Positions 1 to 8,946 of a DNA stretch of 42,029 nucleotides are shown one piece after another; positions within the stretch are counted from its first letter, which is position 1, and every line of letters starts with the position of its first letter. The stretch is from the NCBI RefSeq assembly GCF_023074055.1, contig NZ_JADPKR010000071.1, positions 1-42,029 of the forward strand, written 5' to 3'. The position numbers and the translations under genes are program-made. The DNA is from Bradyrhizobium sp. 141 (GTDB lineage Bacteria > Pseudomonadota > Alphaproteobacteria > Rhizobiales > Xanthobacteraceae). The notes under the pieces were generated by a model that saw only the letters and a program-made list of their open reading frames with translations, was not told the origin of the DNA and made no database searches.

Positions 1-91
1 CGGCCGTACAAAGGATGGTGGGGGTCTCGAACTTCGACCACCTCCGGAAATGATTCGTCAGACTCACTATTGGGGACATTCCTCAATCCCC

Positions 92-154
92 TCGCTGGAG
101 GGCATCGACTGGCGGATGCCGCAACATACCTGGCGACCGCAGGCGGCCGGCTGA
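92..154 (+). pseudogene. IS66 TnpB C-terminal tail (remnant)
   Basis: The frame ending in TGA at 152-154 reads LEGIDWRMPQHTWRPQAAG, which matches the usual end of IS66-family TnpB accessory proteins. Sequence further upstream in the same frame (2-91) does not look like TnpB, so only about 20 residues survive. It sits directly in front of the IS66 transposase gene, as tnpB does in intact IS66 elements. Confidence 0.55.
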
Positions 155-227
155 TCGCTGGGATTTGAATCGGTGGCGCGATCAGCGGTTCGGACAGAGA
201 TCGCGTCTTGTGATTCTCTGGTCGGCG

Positions 228-1799
228 ATGGGCACTGATGATTCTCTTCCCGACGATGTGACCACGCTGCAGGCGATGCTGCGCGCCGAGCGAGTGGCCC
301 GCTTGGCCGCGGAAGCCGAGGCCCAGGCGGGGACTTTGCTGATCGAGAAGCTCAAACTCACGATCAAGAAGCTGCGGCACGAGCAGTTCGGACCGTCCTC
401 CGAGCGAGGCGCATTGCTGGACCAGCTCGAGCTACAGCTCGCCAACCTGGAGGAGAACGCGGCGTAAGCTGAGACCGCGACGCAGATGGCAGCCGAGAAG
501 ATTGCGGTGCCATCGTTCGAGCGCCGCAAGCCAGCCCGCCGGCCGCTGCCGGAGCATTTGCCGCGGGAGCGCATTATCTATCCGGTGCCTGCCACCTGCC
601 CATGCTGCGGCGACAGCCGATTGCGCAAAATTGGCGAGGACGTGACCGAGACGCTGGAGCTCGTTCCGCGCCAGTGGAAGGTGATCCAGCACGTGCGCGA
701 GAAGCTCGTCTGCCGGGCCTGCGAAGCGATCACCCAGCCGCCGGCTCCTTCGCACCCGGTTGCGCGCGGGCGTGCAGGGCCCAAGCTGCTGGCTCATGTC
801 CTGTTCGCCAAGTACGGCCTGCACCTGCCGCTTCATCGTCAGAGCGACGTCTACCAGCGTGAAGGCATCGACCTCGACGTATCGAGGCTCGCGGACTGGG
901 TAGGTGCCTCCGCGGCAAGCCTGATGCCTTTGGTCGATGCGATCCGGAGCCACGTCTTCGCAGCCGAGCGCATCCACGCGGATGACACCACGGTGCCGGT
1001 CCTGGCCAAGGGCAAGACCCGGACCGGCCGGCTCTGGACCTACGTGCGCGACGACCGTCCGTTTGCCGGCCCAGATCCGCCGGCGGCCATGTTCTTCTAC
1101 TCGCCCGATCGTGGCGGTGCGCATCCGGAGCAGCATCTGGCGGGCTATGCCGGACTGATGCAGGCTGGCGCCTACGCCGGCTTTGGCAGGCTCTACGAGG
1201 CCAATCGCAAGGGCGGCCCGATCATCGAGGCCGCATGCTAGGCTCACGGCAGACGCAAGTTCTTTGATCTCGCGCGGCTCAGCAAGGCGCCGATCGCGGC
1301 CGAGGCGGTCAAGCGCGTCGATGTCCTGTTCGCCATTGAGCGCGAGATCAACGGTCTTCCTGCGCAGGAGCGTTTGCGCGTGCGCCAGGAACGTAGCCGC
1401 CCTTTGATGGTCGAGCTGGAGGCGTGGTTGCGCGAGCAGCGCGCCAAGCTCTCCAGGAACAACGACACGACCAAGGCGATCAATTACTGCCTCAGCCGCT
1501 GGGATGCATTTAGCCGCTTCCTTCATGACGGACGGCTTTGCATGTCGAACAATGCTGCTGAACGTGAGCTACGGGCGGTCGCCATCGGGCGAAAAAATTG
1601 GACCTTCGCCGGGTCCGATGAGGGCGGTCGGCGTGCTGCTGCCATCTACAGCCTCATGGCCACCGCAAAGCTCAACGATGTCGACCCGCGGGCTTGGCTT
1701 GCCGACGTGCTGGCGCGCCTACCTGATCACTCTGCCAAGCGCATTGACGAACTGCTCCCTTGGAATTGGCAGCCCCAAAGCGTCGCTCACGCAGCTTGA
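228..1799 (+). pseudogene. IS66-family transposase (tnpC) broken by two nonsense codons
   Basis: One continuous frame encodes a full-length IS66 DDE transposase of about 520 codons, interrupted only by TAA at 465-467 and TAG at 1239-1241. Recognisable parts are the N-terminal coiled region, EQFGPSSERG, the CPCC zinc-ribbon-like segment, IHADDTTVPVL with the first catalytic Asp, and the C-terminal NNAAERELRAVAIGRKNW with the catalytic Glu. The TAG replaces the Trp of the family motif CWAH-RRKFFD, so it is a single-base change from TGG. ATG 228 is preferred to the upstream TTG 165 because the protein similarity begins there. No base insertions or deletions were seen, which points to a young inactivation. 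TnpC cannot be made full-length without suppression. Confidence 0.85.
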
Positions 1800-2282
1800 G
1801 CGCGATCAGCCTTCCCGAAAGCCGCCTAGCCGGGGGCCTTCGCCGGATGCGTGTGCGATACTCGCCGCGATGAAGAAGGTTTGCGGCCGCGAGCTCGTTT
1901 CTCAAACGGTGTAGCGCGGCTAAGCACCGCACTTTGATCTAGTGCCCCCGGGTCGCCGGCCCTGGGCTTCTCGGCCCGAGATCGTGCCTCGCTCACCTAG
2001 GTTGACGCAATCAGATCATAGTACTGCGTTCACAGGTCAGTGGGTAGTGGGGATCGGGTACGCCTCCGACGAGCGGCAGTACGTTGCCGTTTCCAGCACT
2101 TTCCTCCGGAACACTATTATTCGGTCGAGTGCGGGGTTGATATCAATTCCCTAAAAGGCGCAGAATTCCTGCAATTGAGCTCCGAAAATTGGGCAAATCG
2201 GTAGAGGGACTCGGTAAGTGTTGTGATAGGCACGGATGTCGCTGGTCAGAACGCCATCCACAAGTTTGACGGAGCTGGGACT
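1800..2282 (+). other. Intergenic stretch: IS66 right flank and leader of the M24 gene
   Basis: The first ~50 bases (to about 1850) resemble the GC-rich outer part of an IS66 element, but no inverted-repeat partner is in the window. The rest contains no convincing ORF, RNA gene or recognisable promoter. A ribosome-binding site GGAG lies about 8 bases before ATG 2283. Confidence 0.4.
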
Positions 2283-3464
2283 ATGACAATGAACAAAGCG
2301 CGGCAAGTGTTCCCGCGGAGAGAGTATCTGCGAAGGCTTGCTGCAGTGAAATCAGAAATGGCTCGCCGGGGAGCCGACGCGCTTGTCGTCTCTTTCGACC
2401 GAAATATGAATTATCTAACCGGTTATACCGCGCGGTCAGGCTATATCCCGCAGGGGCTCGTGGTTTCGATGCAAGAAGAGGAGCCGACAATCATCCTGCG
2501 TAAGATGGATGCTCCGGCGGCCCATCACCAGACGTTCCTTGCGCGCGATAGGGTCATCGGATATCCGGAGTCGCTGATTGGAAATCCGGAGAAGAATGGC
2601 TACGACGCCGTCATCGATTTCGTCGAGGAACTGGGCGCCGCCAATCTCAGCGTTGGGCTTGAACTCGGTAATTTGCCGCCGCCCGCTCTGGACAAGTTTC
2701 GATTTCGGCTGCCGCGAGCAAAAATTGTGGATTTCACGAGCGTCATCACTTGGATCCGAATGATCAAGTCTGATCTCGAGATTGCTCTTATGCGGGAAGC
2801 GGCTGCCATCACTGATGCCGGAATTCTGCGCGCATCAGACGTGATACGCTCTGGCGTACGAGAAGCTGATGCTGCTGCCGAGATTTTGGCGACGCTCGCT
2901 CGGGGGGCCAATGGCAAAGCCGGAACATCGCTTGCAAGTTTTTGGATGAATTCCTCGCCGCGGACCGGGACAAGTCACCTTACGTGGAGTGATGAGGCTT
3001 TTCGAGACGATTCGCAAATCAATCTCGAAATCGCGGGTGTTCGTTATACCTACACGGCGCCCGTGAGCCGGACTTTCTCAATCGGGCGCCCCTCTGATCG
3101 TTTACGTCGTGTGCACGAAGCTCAGATCGTCGGTCTGGACACAGCGCTTGAGACTATCCGAGCTGGACGCACCTGCAGCGATGTCGCCCAGGCTGCTCAT
3201 CGCGCGCTAGCTAAGCACAATGTCCAGAAGGAGTCCCGTTATGGCTACCCGGTTGGGATCGATTGGACGGAGCAAACGGCGAGCCTCATGGAAGGAGATA
3301 TGACGGTTCTCGAGCCGAACATGACTTTTCATGTGCACCTGGGCAATTGGATCGATGAGGACTTCGGGGTAATGGTCAGTCAATGTATTCGCGTAACCGA
3401 ATCGGGAGTCGAAGTCTTGACAAAAGCGCCACTGAAGCTTTTCGAGCTGCCGTCTGCAGCCTGA
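2283..3464 (+). CDS. M24-family creatinase / ectoine-hydrolase-like protein
   Basis: A 393-residue protein with an N-terminal creatinase-like domain (about residues 10-150, starting FPRREYLRRLAAVKSEM) and a C-terminal pita-bread M24 domain. The positions that hold the two metal-binding Asp residues in Xaa-Pro aminopeptidases read INLEIAGVRYTYTAPVSRT, with no Asp pair, as in creatinase and ectoine hydrolase (DoeA). The segment GYPVGIDWTEQTASL and VLEPNMTFHVHLGNW also resemble DoeA, although the first seems several residues shorter than the family pattern I remember. The likely role is cytoplasmic hydrolysis of a small C-N bond substrate rather than general peptide cleavage; the substrate is unknown. 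ATG 2283 has a GGAG site about 8 bases upstream; ATG 2289 is an alternative. An SDR gene follows on the same strand after 375 bases. Confidence 0.75.
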   Translation: MTMNKARQVFPRREYLRRLAAVKSEMARRGADALVVSFDRNMNYLTGYTARSGYIPQGLVVSMQEEEPTIILRKMDAPAAHHQTFLARDRVIGYPESLIGNPEKNGYDAVIDFVEELGAANLSVGLELGNLPPPALDKFRFRLPRAKIVDFTSVITWIRMIKSDLEIALMREAAAITDAGILRASDVIRSGVREADAAAEILATLARGANGKAGTSLASFWMNSSPRTGTSHLTWSDEAFRDDSQINLEIAGVRYTYTAPVSRTFSIGRPSDRLRRVHEAQIVGLDTALETIRAGRTCSDVAQAAHRALAKHNVQKESRYGYPVGIDWTEQTASLMEGDMTVLEPNMTFHVHLGNWIDEDFGVMVSQCIRVTESGVEVLTKAPLKLFELPSAA

Positions 3465-3839
3465 TTGAGCTTTTGATTGCTATCTGACGCATTAGCGGGC
3501 CAGCCAGGCGAAGGCGCTCGCTGTCTTGGATGGCGCCAGAGTTGCCGTTAGGTTGCAACGTTCCCCGCCGCGCAGGTTTCGGATTTAAAAGTCGCCAATT
3601 TAGGGAAATTCGGCTTTGACGTGCCCTATTTTCTGAAGTTATCGCAATCTGGAGTCCTTGTTGGCTTGGCTTTCGAACGAAAGCGTCCAGCCTCACGAGC
3701 CGGGACCGGTGCGCTTGTTCGGAAATCGGCTCGGTCTTCACAAGCGCTCCGTTAAGCGAGATACCATCGTGATGATCTTTGTCTATCGGCATCGGCCGAC
3801 ATGCGTCGGCAGGGCTGGCATCGTAAGAGAGGAACTTCT
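3465..3839 (+). other. Intergenic gap between M24 and SDR genes
   Basis: These 375 bases hold no ORF with recognisable similarity, no clear terminator and no recognisable promoter. A ribosome-binding site, GAGAGGAA, occurs just before the SDR start at 3840. Whether the two flanking genes share a transcript cannot be decided from sequence alone. Confidence 0.4.
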
Positions 3840-4631
3840 ATGGCCAAGGTAGCAATTGTGACCGGTTCGGCGACGGGGCTCGGTGCCGCTTGTGCCGTGG
3901 ATCTTGCAGACCGCGGCTGGAATGTCACGATCAACTATACGAAGAGCAAGAAGGAGGCCGATGAGACCTACGCAAGCGTGAAGGAGCGAGGTGGTGATGC
4001 GATCGTGGTACAGGCCGATGTCGGACGGGATGCCGATTGCCGCAAGCTCGTCTCCGAAACTTTCAAGAAATGGGGGCGCATCGACGGTCTGATTAACAAC
4101 GCCGGCACAACAAAATTCCAGGCGCAGGGCGACTTCGAGGGTGTAACGCCGGAGGACTTCGATCGCATCTTCCGCGTCAATGTCACCGGAACCTATATGA
4201 TGAGCCGCGCAGTGTGGCCAACAATGAAGAAGCAGTGGGAGGAAAATAAGCAGCGCGGCTCAATTGTGAACGTTTCCACGAACGCGACAGTGACGGGCAA
4301 CGGTAGCTCGATTCCTTACGTTGCTTCCAAAGGTGCAGTCAACACGCTGACATTGATGCTAGCGCGCATGTTCGCTCCAGCCGCCAGGGTGAACACCATA
4401 TGTCCTGGTTTTATTCAGTCGCGCTGGCTTCTGAACGGCTTGGGCGAGGCCGACTACAATAAGATGAAAGATGACATGGAGCAGAGAACGCTTTTGTGCC
4501 AGGCCGGTACACCTGAACAAATGGCTGAAGCCGCGCTCTTCTTTCTCACAAGCGCCTCCAACATTACCGGCGAGATATTGATCGTTGATGCCGGAAGCCA
4601 TCTTGGGTTAATTCCAGCCAAGGAACGCTAG
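3840..4631 (+). CDS. Short-chain dehydrogenase/reductase (FabG-like)
   Basis: A 263-residue classical SDR with a Rossmann fold. It has the nucleotide-binding TGSATGLG near the N terminus, the structural NNAG at about residues 83-86, a catalytic Ser in the SIVNVSTNATVTG region, and the active-site pair in YVASK. The C terminus NITGEILIVDAGSHLG is typical of the FabG-like branch. It should reduce a keto group or oxidise a hydroxyl with NAD(P)(H) in the cytoplasm; the substrate is not predictable. ATG 3840 was chosen because GAGAGGAA precedes it at good distance and the Rossmann motif begins right after it. Its neighbour is the creatinase-like M24 gene upstream. A decayed IS630 lies downstream. 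Confidence 0.85.
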   Translation: MAKVAIVTGSATGLGAACAVDLADRGWNVTINYTKSKKEADETYASVKERGGDAIVVQADVGRDADCRKLVSETFKKWGRIDGLINNAGTTKFQAQGDFEGVTPEDFDRIFRVNVTGTYMMSRAVWPTMKKQWEENKQRGSIVNVSTNATVTGNGSSIPYVASKGAVNTLTLMLARMFAPAARVNTICPGFIQSRWLLNGLGEADYNKMKDDMEQRTLLCQAGTPEQMAEAALFFLTSASNITGEILIVDAGSHLGLIPAKER

Positions 4632-4714
4632 CCGCCCTAAAGCGGCATCGGTTAGGTTCAATCCATTCGGATTCCCGCTTGTTCCTGATTGATCGTGCTG
4701 GGTAGGAGGCCAGC

Positions 4715-5372
4715 ATGGATCGGCGAACTTTACGCCTAGATCTTCGCTTGTCGTGGCGGCGATTGAGGGCGGAGCCTAAAGCCAGAGTTCTTCTCGGACG
4801 ACTAGCGAACGCGATCGTCCCGATGTGGCACGGCGACGAGCCCAGTGGACAAAGTACCAGGTTCGCGCCGAAGCTGAGCGGCTGGCCTTCATTGACGAGA
4901 CTTGGACCCGGACACCGCGAGAGACATGATGCGCTTACGGGATTGGCCCATCGCGGGCACAGAGTCAGCGCCAAAACTCCTGACGCCGCTCGAGAAGCAT
5001 GACTCCTCCTCCGTGACCGGATCGATCCACCATGATGCGTCGAGCGACCAATCGATGCCGTGAGCCTCCCGATCTATGTCGAAAAGATTCTCCTCCCGCC
5101 TCTTCGCGCCGGCCAGATATCGTCGTCCTGGACGATCCCGGCAGTCATACAAGCAACGCCGTGCGCCACTTATCCGCTCCGCCGTAGCCAAGCTGCATAC
5201 TCGCCCGACCTAAAACAGATCGAACAGGTCTTTGCCTCAAACATCTACTCCGCAAGGCAGCCGCACGAACCATCGTGCAGTCTGCGCCGCCCTCGGCAAA
5301 CCGACGCTTTCACTCCCGAAGAATGCGCGAACTCACGCTATCGAAGCTAACTATCACGCTTTAGTGCCTAAA
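4715..5372 (+). pseudogene. IS630-family transposase remnant, heavily decayed
   Basis: Pieces of an IS630/Tc1-like transposase appear in order but in different frames. RRRAQWTKYQVRAEAERLAF and then IDETWTRTP at about 4840-4915 carry the first catalytic Asp. DIVVLDDPGSHTSNAVRHL at about 5115-5170 carries the second Asp region. YSPDLKQIEQVFAS follows at about 5200-5240, where the family has YSPDLNPIE, and FTPEECANSRYRS lies near the end. Several frameshifts and stops separate the pieces and a middle segment is missing. No terminal repeats or TA duplication could be identified. It is a relic with no coding potential. Confidence 0.8.
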
Positions 5373-5375
5373 GAA

Positions 5376-5546
5376 CTTAAAGAACCAGCTTCTGCCTCCG
5401 AGCTGATCGTCTCGGCAGGAAAACAATGCACGCCATCAACCGCTCGCACGCCAGGCGAGCTTCGGGCGACGCTCAATGAATCGGCGCGTCTCCGCTCAAC
5501 ATGCGCTGCTCCATGCGTGCGCAGTGATCTAATCGTTTGAGGAACA
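5376..5546. other. Short non-coding gap
   Basis: No gene, hairpin or repeat was recognised between the IS630 remnant and the end of the EamA pseudogene. Confidence 0.3.
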
Positions 5547-6438
5547 CTAGCGATCGGTATCATTTTTTGTCAGCTTGCGCGCGGCCCAGATTCCCACGAG
5601 GACGATCGAGCCGCCGATGCTTTGCCATGGGCTGGGCACCTCGCCCATAACTAACCAAGCCAGTACGGCAGCAACGACGGGCTGCAACAGCAGCGTGAGT
5701 TACGAGATCGTCACCGGCAGCCAAGCCAGCGCATAGGTAATCAAGCTCTGTCCTCCCGCCTGACTGAGCCACGACAGGGCAAACAACACAGTCCAGCCCG
5801 CCATTGTGGAGGAAGCTGCGCTGGCTCGCCGAGCCGGGCGAACGGAACAATGCTCAAAGCGCCTGCGCCACTGCTCCAAATCATGATAGCGGACGTGGAG
5901 AACCTTTTACGCATTTTGGCAAGCGCAAGTATGTACGCAGCGTAAAGCATTGCGGAAAAGATCGCGGCGACATCGCCTCTCAGGTCGCCGCCGCCGAAAT
6001 CTTGCGATCCGCCTTGAGAATAACCAGCCCGGCAATCGTGATCGACAGCGCGGCGACGAACAATCGGCTCGGCATCTGCCGAAGGAACAACCAGCAATAT
6101 AGTGAGACAAAGATCGGAGCGATATTGAGCGTCGCGTTCGCAACAGACGTCATATGTAGCCAGATATGCCAACATGTCAGTTCCGCCGCGAGCAGGAGTC
6201 CCGGCAGGCTTACGAGCAGGGCGTCCCGAAGAGTTCGCGGCTTCTCTGCTCCTGTTGCAGCTCCGCGTTCTGAGAAGAGAAGCACTGGGATCAGGGCCAA
6301 TGCAAGTCGCCAGAATGCCGTCGACGCGGGGCCAACTTCGGAAAGCCGAACAAAAATTGGTGAGCAACCAATGAGCGTACCGCCGCTCAACAGTGCATGC
6401 AGGGCCAGCCTCGTCTGGAGAAGTTTAGTGCCCTGCAT
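5547..6438 (-). pseudogene. EamA/DMT-family permease, frameshifted
   Basis: Read leftwards from ATG 6438 the gene starts as a ten-helix EamA transporter (LSGGTLIGCSPIFVRLSEVG, later NIAPIFVSLYCWLFLRQMP). It loses frame near 5985 in a GCC-repeat tract, continues as AIFSAMLYAAYILALAKMRK in another frame, and shifts again near 5770. It ends with TLLLQPVVAAVLAWLVMGEV and WQSIGGSIVLVGIWAARKL in a third stretch that also has a TAA stop near 5700. All the usual EamA segments are present, so the gene was once complete (about 295 residues) and decayed recently by small indels. Such proteins export amino acids or small metabolites across the inner membrane. No partner gene is evident. Confidence 0.85.
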
Positions 6439-6479
6439 GTATTCGATTCAACCGAAGCATTTCACTGCATGCAGGCACT
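6427..6479. promoter_or_regulatory. Inverted repeat spanning the EamA start, possible operator
   Basis: AGTGCCCTGCATG (6427-6439) and CATGCAGGCACT (6468-6479) are inverted copies with one bulged base, separated by 28 bases. The left arm contains the start codon of the EamA gene (6436-6438). A further TGCATGCAGG copy lies inside the gene near 6394. The spacing of about three helical turns would suit a dimeric regulator; this is inference. Confidence 0.35.
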
Positions 6480-6799
6480 GCGACTTCCGAAATTCACGGC
6501 CATCCAAACTAGTGCCTCGTTACGCGGCTTGATGTGCATTTAGAGCGCATCCGTTCAGTTCGGCTGATCACCGTTGTCATTGACGGACCTGCATCTTCTC
6601 TTGTGGCTTTGATCAAGCGATTAAAAGCTTCAAATCTAGCGTTGACTTGCAGAATTGCGGCGATATGAGCCGATCCATCGAGGGATTTCGGCTTTAGGAA
6701 CTTGGTAATGTTTTCAGAAGCCGCGATATTGAGGGGGTGGTCGGCCCCCGGAAAGATCTGGCGAATGTAGAGAGGATTCGCACCAAAGGGGCGAGAAAG
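6480..6799. other. Intergenic region upstream of the hydrolase-like gene
   Basis: About 320 bases without a convincing gene. The last part carries AGGGG about 9 bases before ATG 6800, which acts as the ribosome-binding site. No consensus promoter could be identified with confidence. Confidence 0.35.
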
Positions 6800-7876
6800 A
6801 TGATGTGTGCGACTTGGCCTCACGCAACGGGCGACCTGGCATCCACACGTTTGAGCGCTTCGGCATTCTTGGATGAGCTCGCCAGGATCTATGCGGCGAC
6901 AAATCAGCAGAATTGGGTTAGGCGGTGGACGAACATCGGCAATGCGCACTGCCTCATCGGTGACTTGGAAACCGAAAAAGGCGCATCCGATAAAGCCGTC
7001 GAGGGTTGGCTTTGCGCGCTAACTGCCTTTGAGGTCGCCAGGCGGCTGCTTGATGGTGACGATGCGCAACGCGCACGCGTCTCAATCAAAGTCGAGCGAG
7101 CCATCGAGAAGATCCGATGTTCAGAACACGGCATGGAACGGGTGCATGTTGCGTGCGGGGACGCAGCCGAAATATTCCCATACTACTTGCCTTCTGGTGA
7201 TCCAGACTTGCTCGCACCCGCAGTCATTTGCATTAGCAGCGAAGAGGAAAGCGCAGAGATGCTGCTGGGCAGACTCTTGCCTGTGTTGGTTCGTAGGGGG
7301 ATTTCCGTTCTCGTGATTTGTCACGATGAAGTGTCATCTCAGCGGCGTGGCCAAACCAACTTCATGCTGTCTTGCTGCTTGGACTATTTAGCAGCTCAGC
7401 CGAATGTCGACTCTTCTCGTATCGGCGTCTACGGAGATGGTCTGTCGGCTGTCCTTGCGACCGATTTTGCTCTTTGTGATCGCCGGGTTAGCGCGGCAGT
7501 TTGCGACGGTGGTCTTTGGCATTGGGCTCGAACGCTGGCAGCTGTCGGCTGGATTTCTAAGACTGCAGATCTGGTGGACGAGGAGACGTTATCGGCGCGT
7601 CGCTTGCGATCAGTACGCAAATTGAGCTGTCCGGCTCTAGTCCTCGCCGGTGGGCGCAGTGCGGTCAACGAGGCGGAGGCGGTCAAACTACAAGTCGACT
7701 GCGAGATGGCGCACATAGATCTTGAGTTAGCTATCCCGCGGACAGCCCTGACTCCCGCGGGAGAGGTGGAGAACTTCGTCACTTCCGATGAGTGCATCTT
7801 CAGATGGCTTGAGTACAAACTCAGAAACAGCACAGCTCCATCGCTATTTGCCTCCGAAGAACCCGTACGGTTTTGA
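6800..7876 (+). CDS. Alpha/beta-hydrolase-fold protein lacking a catalytic triad
   Basis: A 358-residue protein. The first ~110 residues are helical and TPR-like (NIGNAHCLIGDLETEKGASD, then a long helix with RLLDGDDAQRARVSIKVERA). The rest looks like a dienelactone-hydrolase or acyl-peptidase type alpha/beta-hydrolase, with strand APAVICISSEE, LVRRGISVLVICHDE, and the nucleophile-elbow position reading GVYGDGLSAVLA. There the expected Ser or Cys is Asp. The later strand CPALVLAGGRSAVNEAEA lacks the acid residue and no C-terminal His is obvious. It may be a non-catalytic scaffold or a diverged enzyme. ATG 6800 follows AGGGG. It is convergent with the MarR gene, 75 bases away. Helical-cap hydrolases such as dihydroxypseudooxynicotine hydrolase share this layout, but the match is weak. 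Confidence 0.6.
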   Translation: MMCATWPHATGDLASTRLSASAFLDELARIYAATNQQNWVRRWTNIGNAHCLIGDLETEKGASDKAVEGWLCALTAFEVARRLLDGDDAQRARVSIKVERAIEKIRCSEHGMERVHVACGDAAEIFPYYLPSGDPDLLAPAVICISSEEESAEMLLGRLLPVLVRRGISVLVICHDEVSSQRRGQTNFMLSCCLDYLAAQPNVDSSRIGVYGDGLSAVLATDFALCDRRVSAAVCDGGLWHWARTLAAVGWISKTADLVDEETLSARRLRSVRKLSCPALVLAGGRSAVNEAEAVKLQVDCEMAHIDLELAIPRTALTPAGEVENFVTSDECIFRWLEYKLRNSTAPSLFASEEPVRF

Positions 7877-7951
7877 TCGGGATCGGATGACCGCTGGCCC
7901 TACAAACGCATCAGAAACGGCGCGCCGAGGCCCGGGATCAGTCATTTGGGC

Positions 7952-8434
7952 CTACAGTATGCCTATGCTCAGCTTTTGCGATGCCAATTCGCAATTCTTG
8001 GCAATCGAAGTCAGCCGTTTGTTGAGATAGTGCAGCGATTCCTCATCGAGTCCGCCCACCATCGTTGCGTTGAGCGCTTGCCGCTTGACTGAAAGGTTTG
8101 TGATTTCGGTCCGAGCTTTTTGCGTAAGCGACATTTGCAGATATCTGGCGTCCTCACGAGACGTGACGCGCGCCAGCAACTCAATCTTCTCCAGCCTTTT
8201 CGTTTGGTTCGTGACGAATGCGGGGTGGATACGGAGTTTATTCGCAACCGCTATTCCCGAGACCCCCCGACCTTGATCGAGCTCGTCGATGGCCATCAGG
8301 ATCAACCACTGCGGTTCCGTTATGCCAAGCATCTGAGCCCAGCTCTTGTGGATTTCCTCGAGCTGAGAGTGAACCTCGACAATGTTCCAGATGAAATCGC
8401 TAACCGCTCTATCTAGTTGTTTTGTTTCGGCCAT
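7952..8434 (-). CDS. MarR-family transcriptional regulator
   Basis: A 160-residue winged-helix protein. The order is typical of MarR: an N-terminal dimerisation helix, ITEPQWLILMAIDEL (helix before the wing domain), GIAVANKLRIHPAFVTNQTK as the helix-turn-helix with recognition helix, RLEKIELLARVTSREDARY as the wing, and a long C-terminal helix ending LASQKLSIGIL. ATG 8434 (MAETKQLDRA) is preferred because upstream codons down to TTG 8494 add residues outside the family. It is transcribed away from the porin gene; the 512-base gap between the two starts holds a perfect AATTGA-type palindrome. MarR proteins usually repress their own gene and a divergent neighbour until a small ligand binds; the porin is the likely target by position. 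Confidence 0.85.
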   Translation of the reverse strand: MAETKQLDRAVSDFIWNIVEVHSQLEEIHKSWAQMLGITEPQWLILMAIDELDQGRGVSGIAVANKLRIHPAFVTNQTKRLEKIELLARVTSREDARYLQMSLTQKARTEITNLSVKRQALNATMVGGLDEESLHYLNKRLTSIAKNCELASQKLSIGIL

Positions 8435-8558
8435 GTGGTTTCTCGCCAACCTCGGTGTTGCCAGTACGGCCCCGCCTGATTCTAGGTCCGTCAATTACCT
8501 ATCGCTGTTGCGTTGCGCGAAAAAGTGCTAGCGCGACACAGTTAGCATGTTAAAAAAA

Positions 8559-8577
8559 CAATTGACATCTTCAATTG
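8559..8577. promoter_or_regulatory. Palindromic MarR-type operator overlapping a TTGACA box
   Basis: CAATTGACATCTTCAATTG is a perfect inverted repeat of 7-base arms around 5 bases, the geometry of MarR operators. It contains TTGACA at 8562-8567, and CTATGG lies 17 bases further on (8585-8590), so a rightward sigma70-like promoter could be occluded by a bound repressor. The site is in the gap between marR and the porin gene. Confidence 0.5.
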
Positions 8578-8632
8578 CTATCAGCTATGGATCTGGACCG
8601 ACCGTTGATGCAGATAAGGGGGACGGCAAAGC

Positions 8633-8672
8633 TTTAGACCTCTAAATGAAGTTTTAGACCTCCAAGTAAAGC
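8633..8672 (+). repeat. Two tandem 20-base units before a hairpin
   Basis: TTTAGACCTCTAAATGAAGT (8633-8652) is followed at once by TTTAGACCTCCAAGTAAAGC (8653-8672), 16 of 20 positions being the same. The second unit runs into the stem of the terminator-like hairpin. Confidence 0.6.
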
Positions 8673-8697
8673 CTCCAGGATGCCCCCTGGAGGCTTT
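8668..8697 (+). terminator. Strong 12-bp hairpin, probable terminator
   Basis: AAAGCCTCCAGG (8668-8679) pairs perfectly with CCTGGAGGCTTT (8686-8697) around a 6-base loop. The T-run is short (TTT, then CTG), so it could be a weak intrinsic terminator or an RNA stability element. It lies ~100 bases downstream of the candidate promoter at 8562-8590 and 250 bases before the porin start. Confidence 0.55.
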
Positions 8698-8946
8698 CTG
8701 CTTGAAAGGTGCCGGTTTATTGAGGAACTTTGAGCTGCAGGGGCGCGTGTTGCCGGTTTGCAACGCTCTCAGACCAACTATTGCTTGCGATCATTATTTG
8801 ATTGTAGCAATTGATGACCGAAAGTATAGATAGATCGACAGCGGGGGGCGCCTCGAAGTCGTTCCGTCAAACGCCCGAGGCGGCGACTCTACTGGAGGCG
8901 GATCTTTGAAGGATGCAACTGGATTTCAAACTTGGAGGGTTCATCA

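Noticed and set aside
432..1526. Long open frame of 364 codons on the minus strand
   Set aside because: It is antisense to the IS66 transposase and has no recognisable protein; GC-rich genes often leave open antisense frames.
8781..8810. Second palindrome-like site (TTGCT...AGCAA) upstream of the porin
   Set aside because: The arms match imperfectly beyond five bases, which is easily random in AT-rich sequence.
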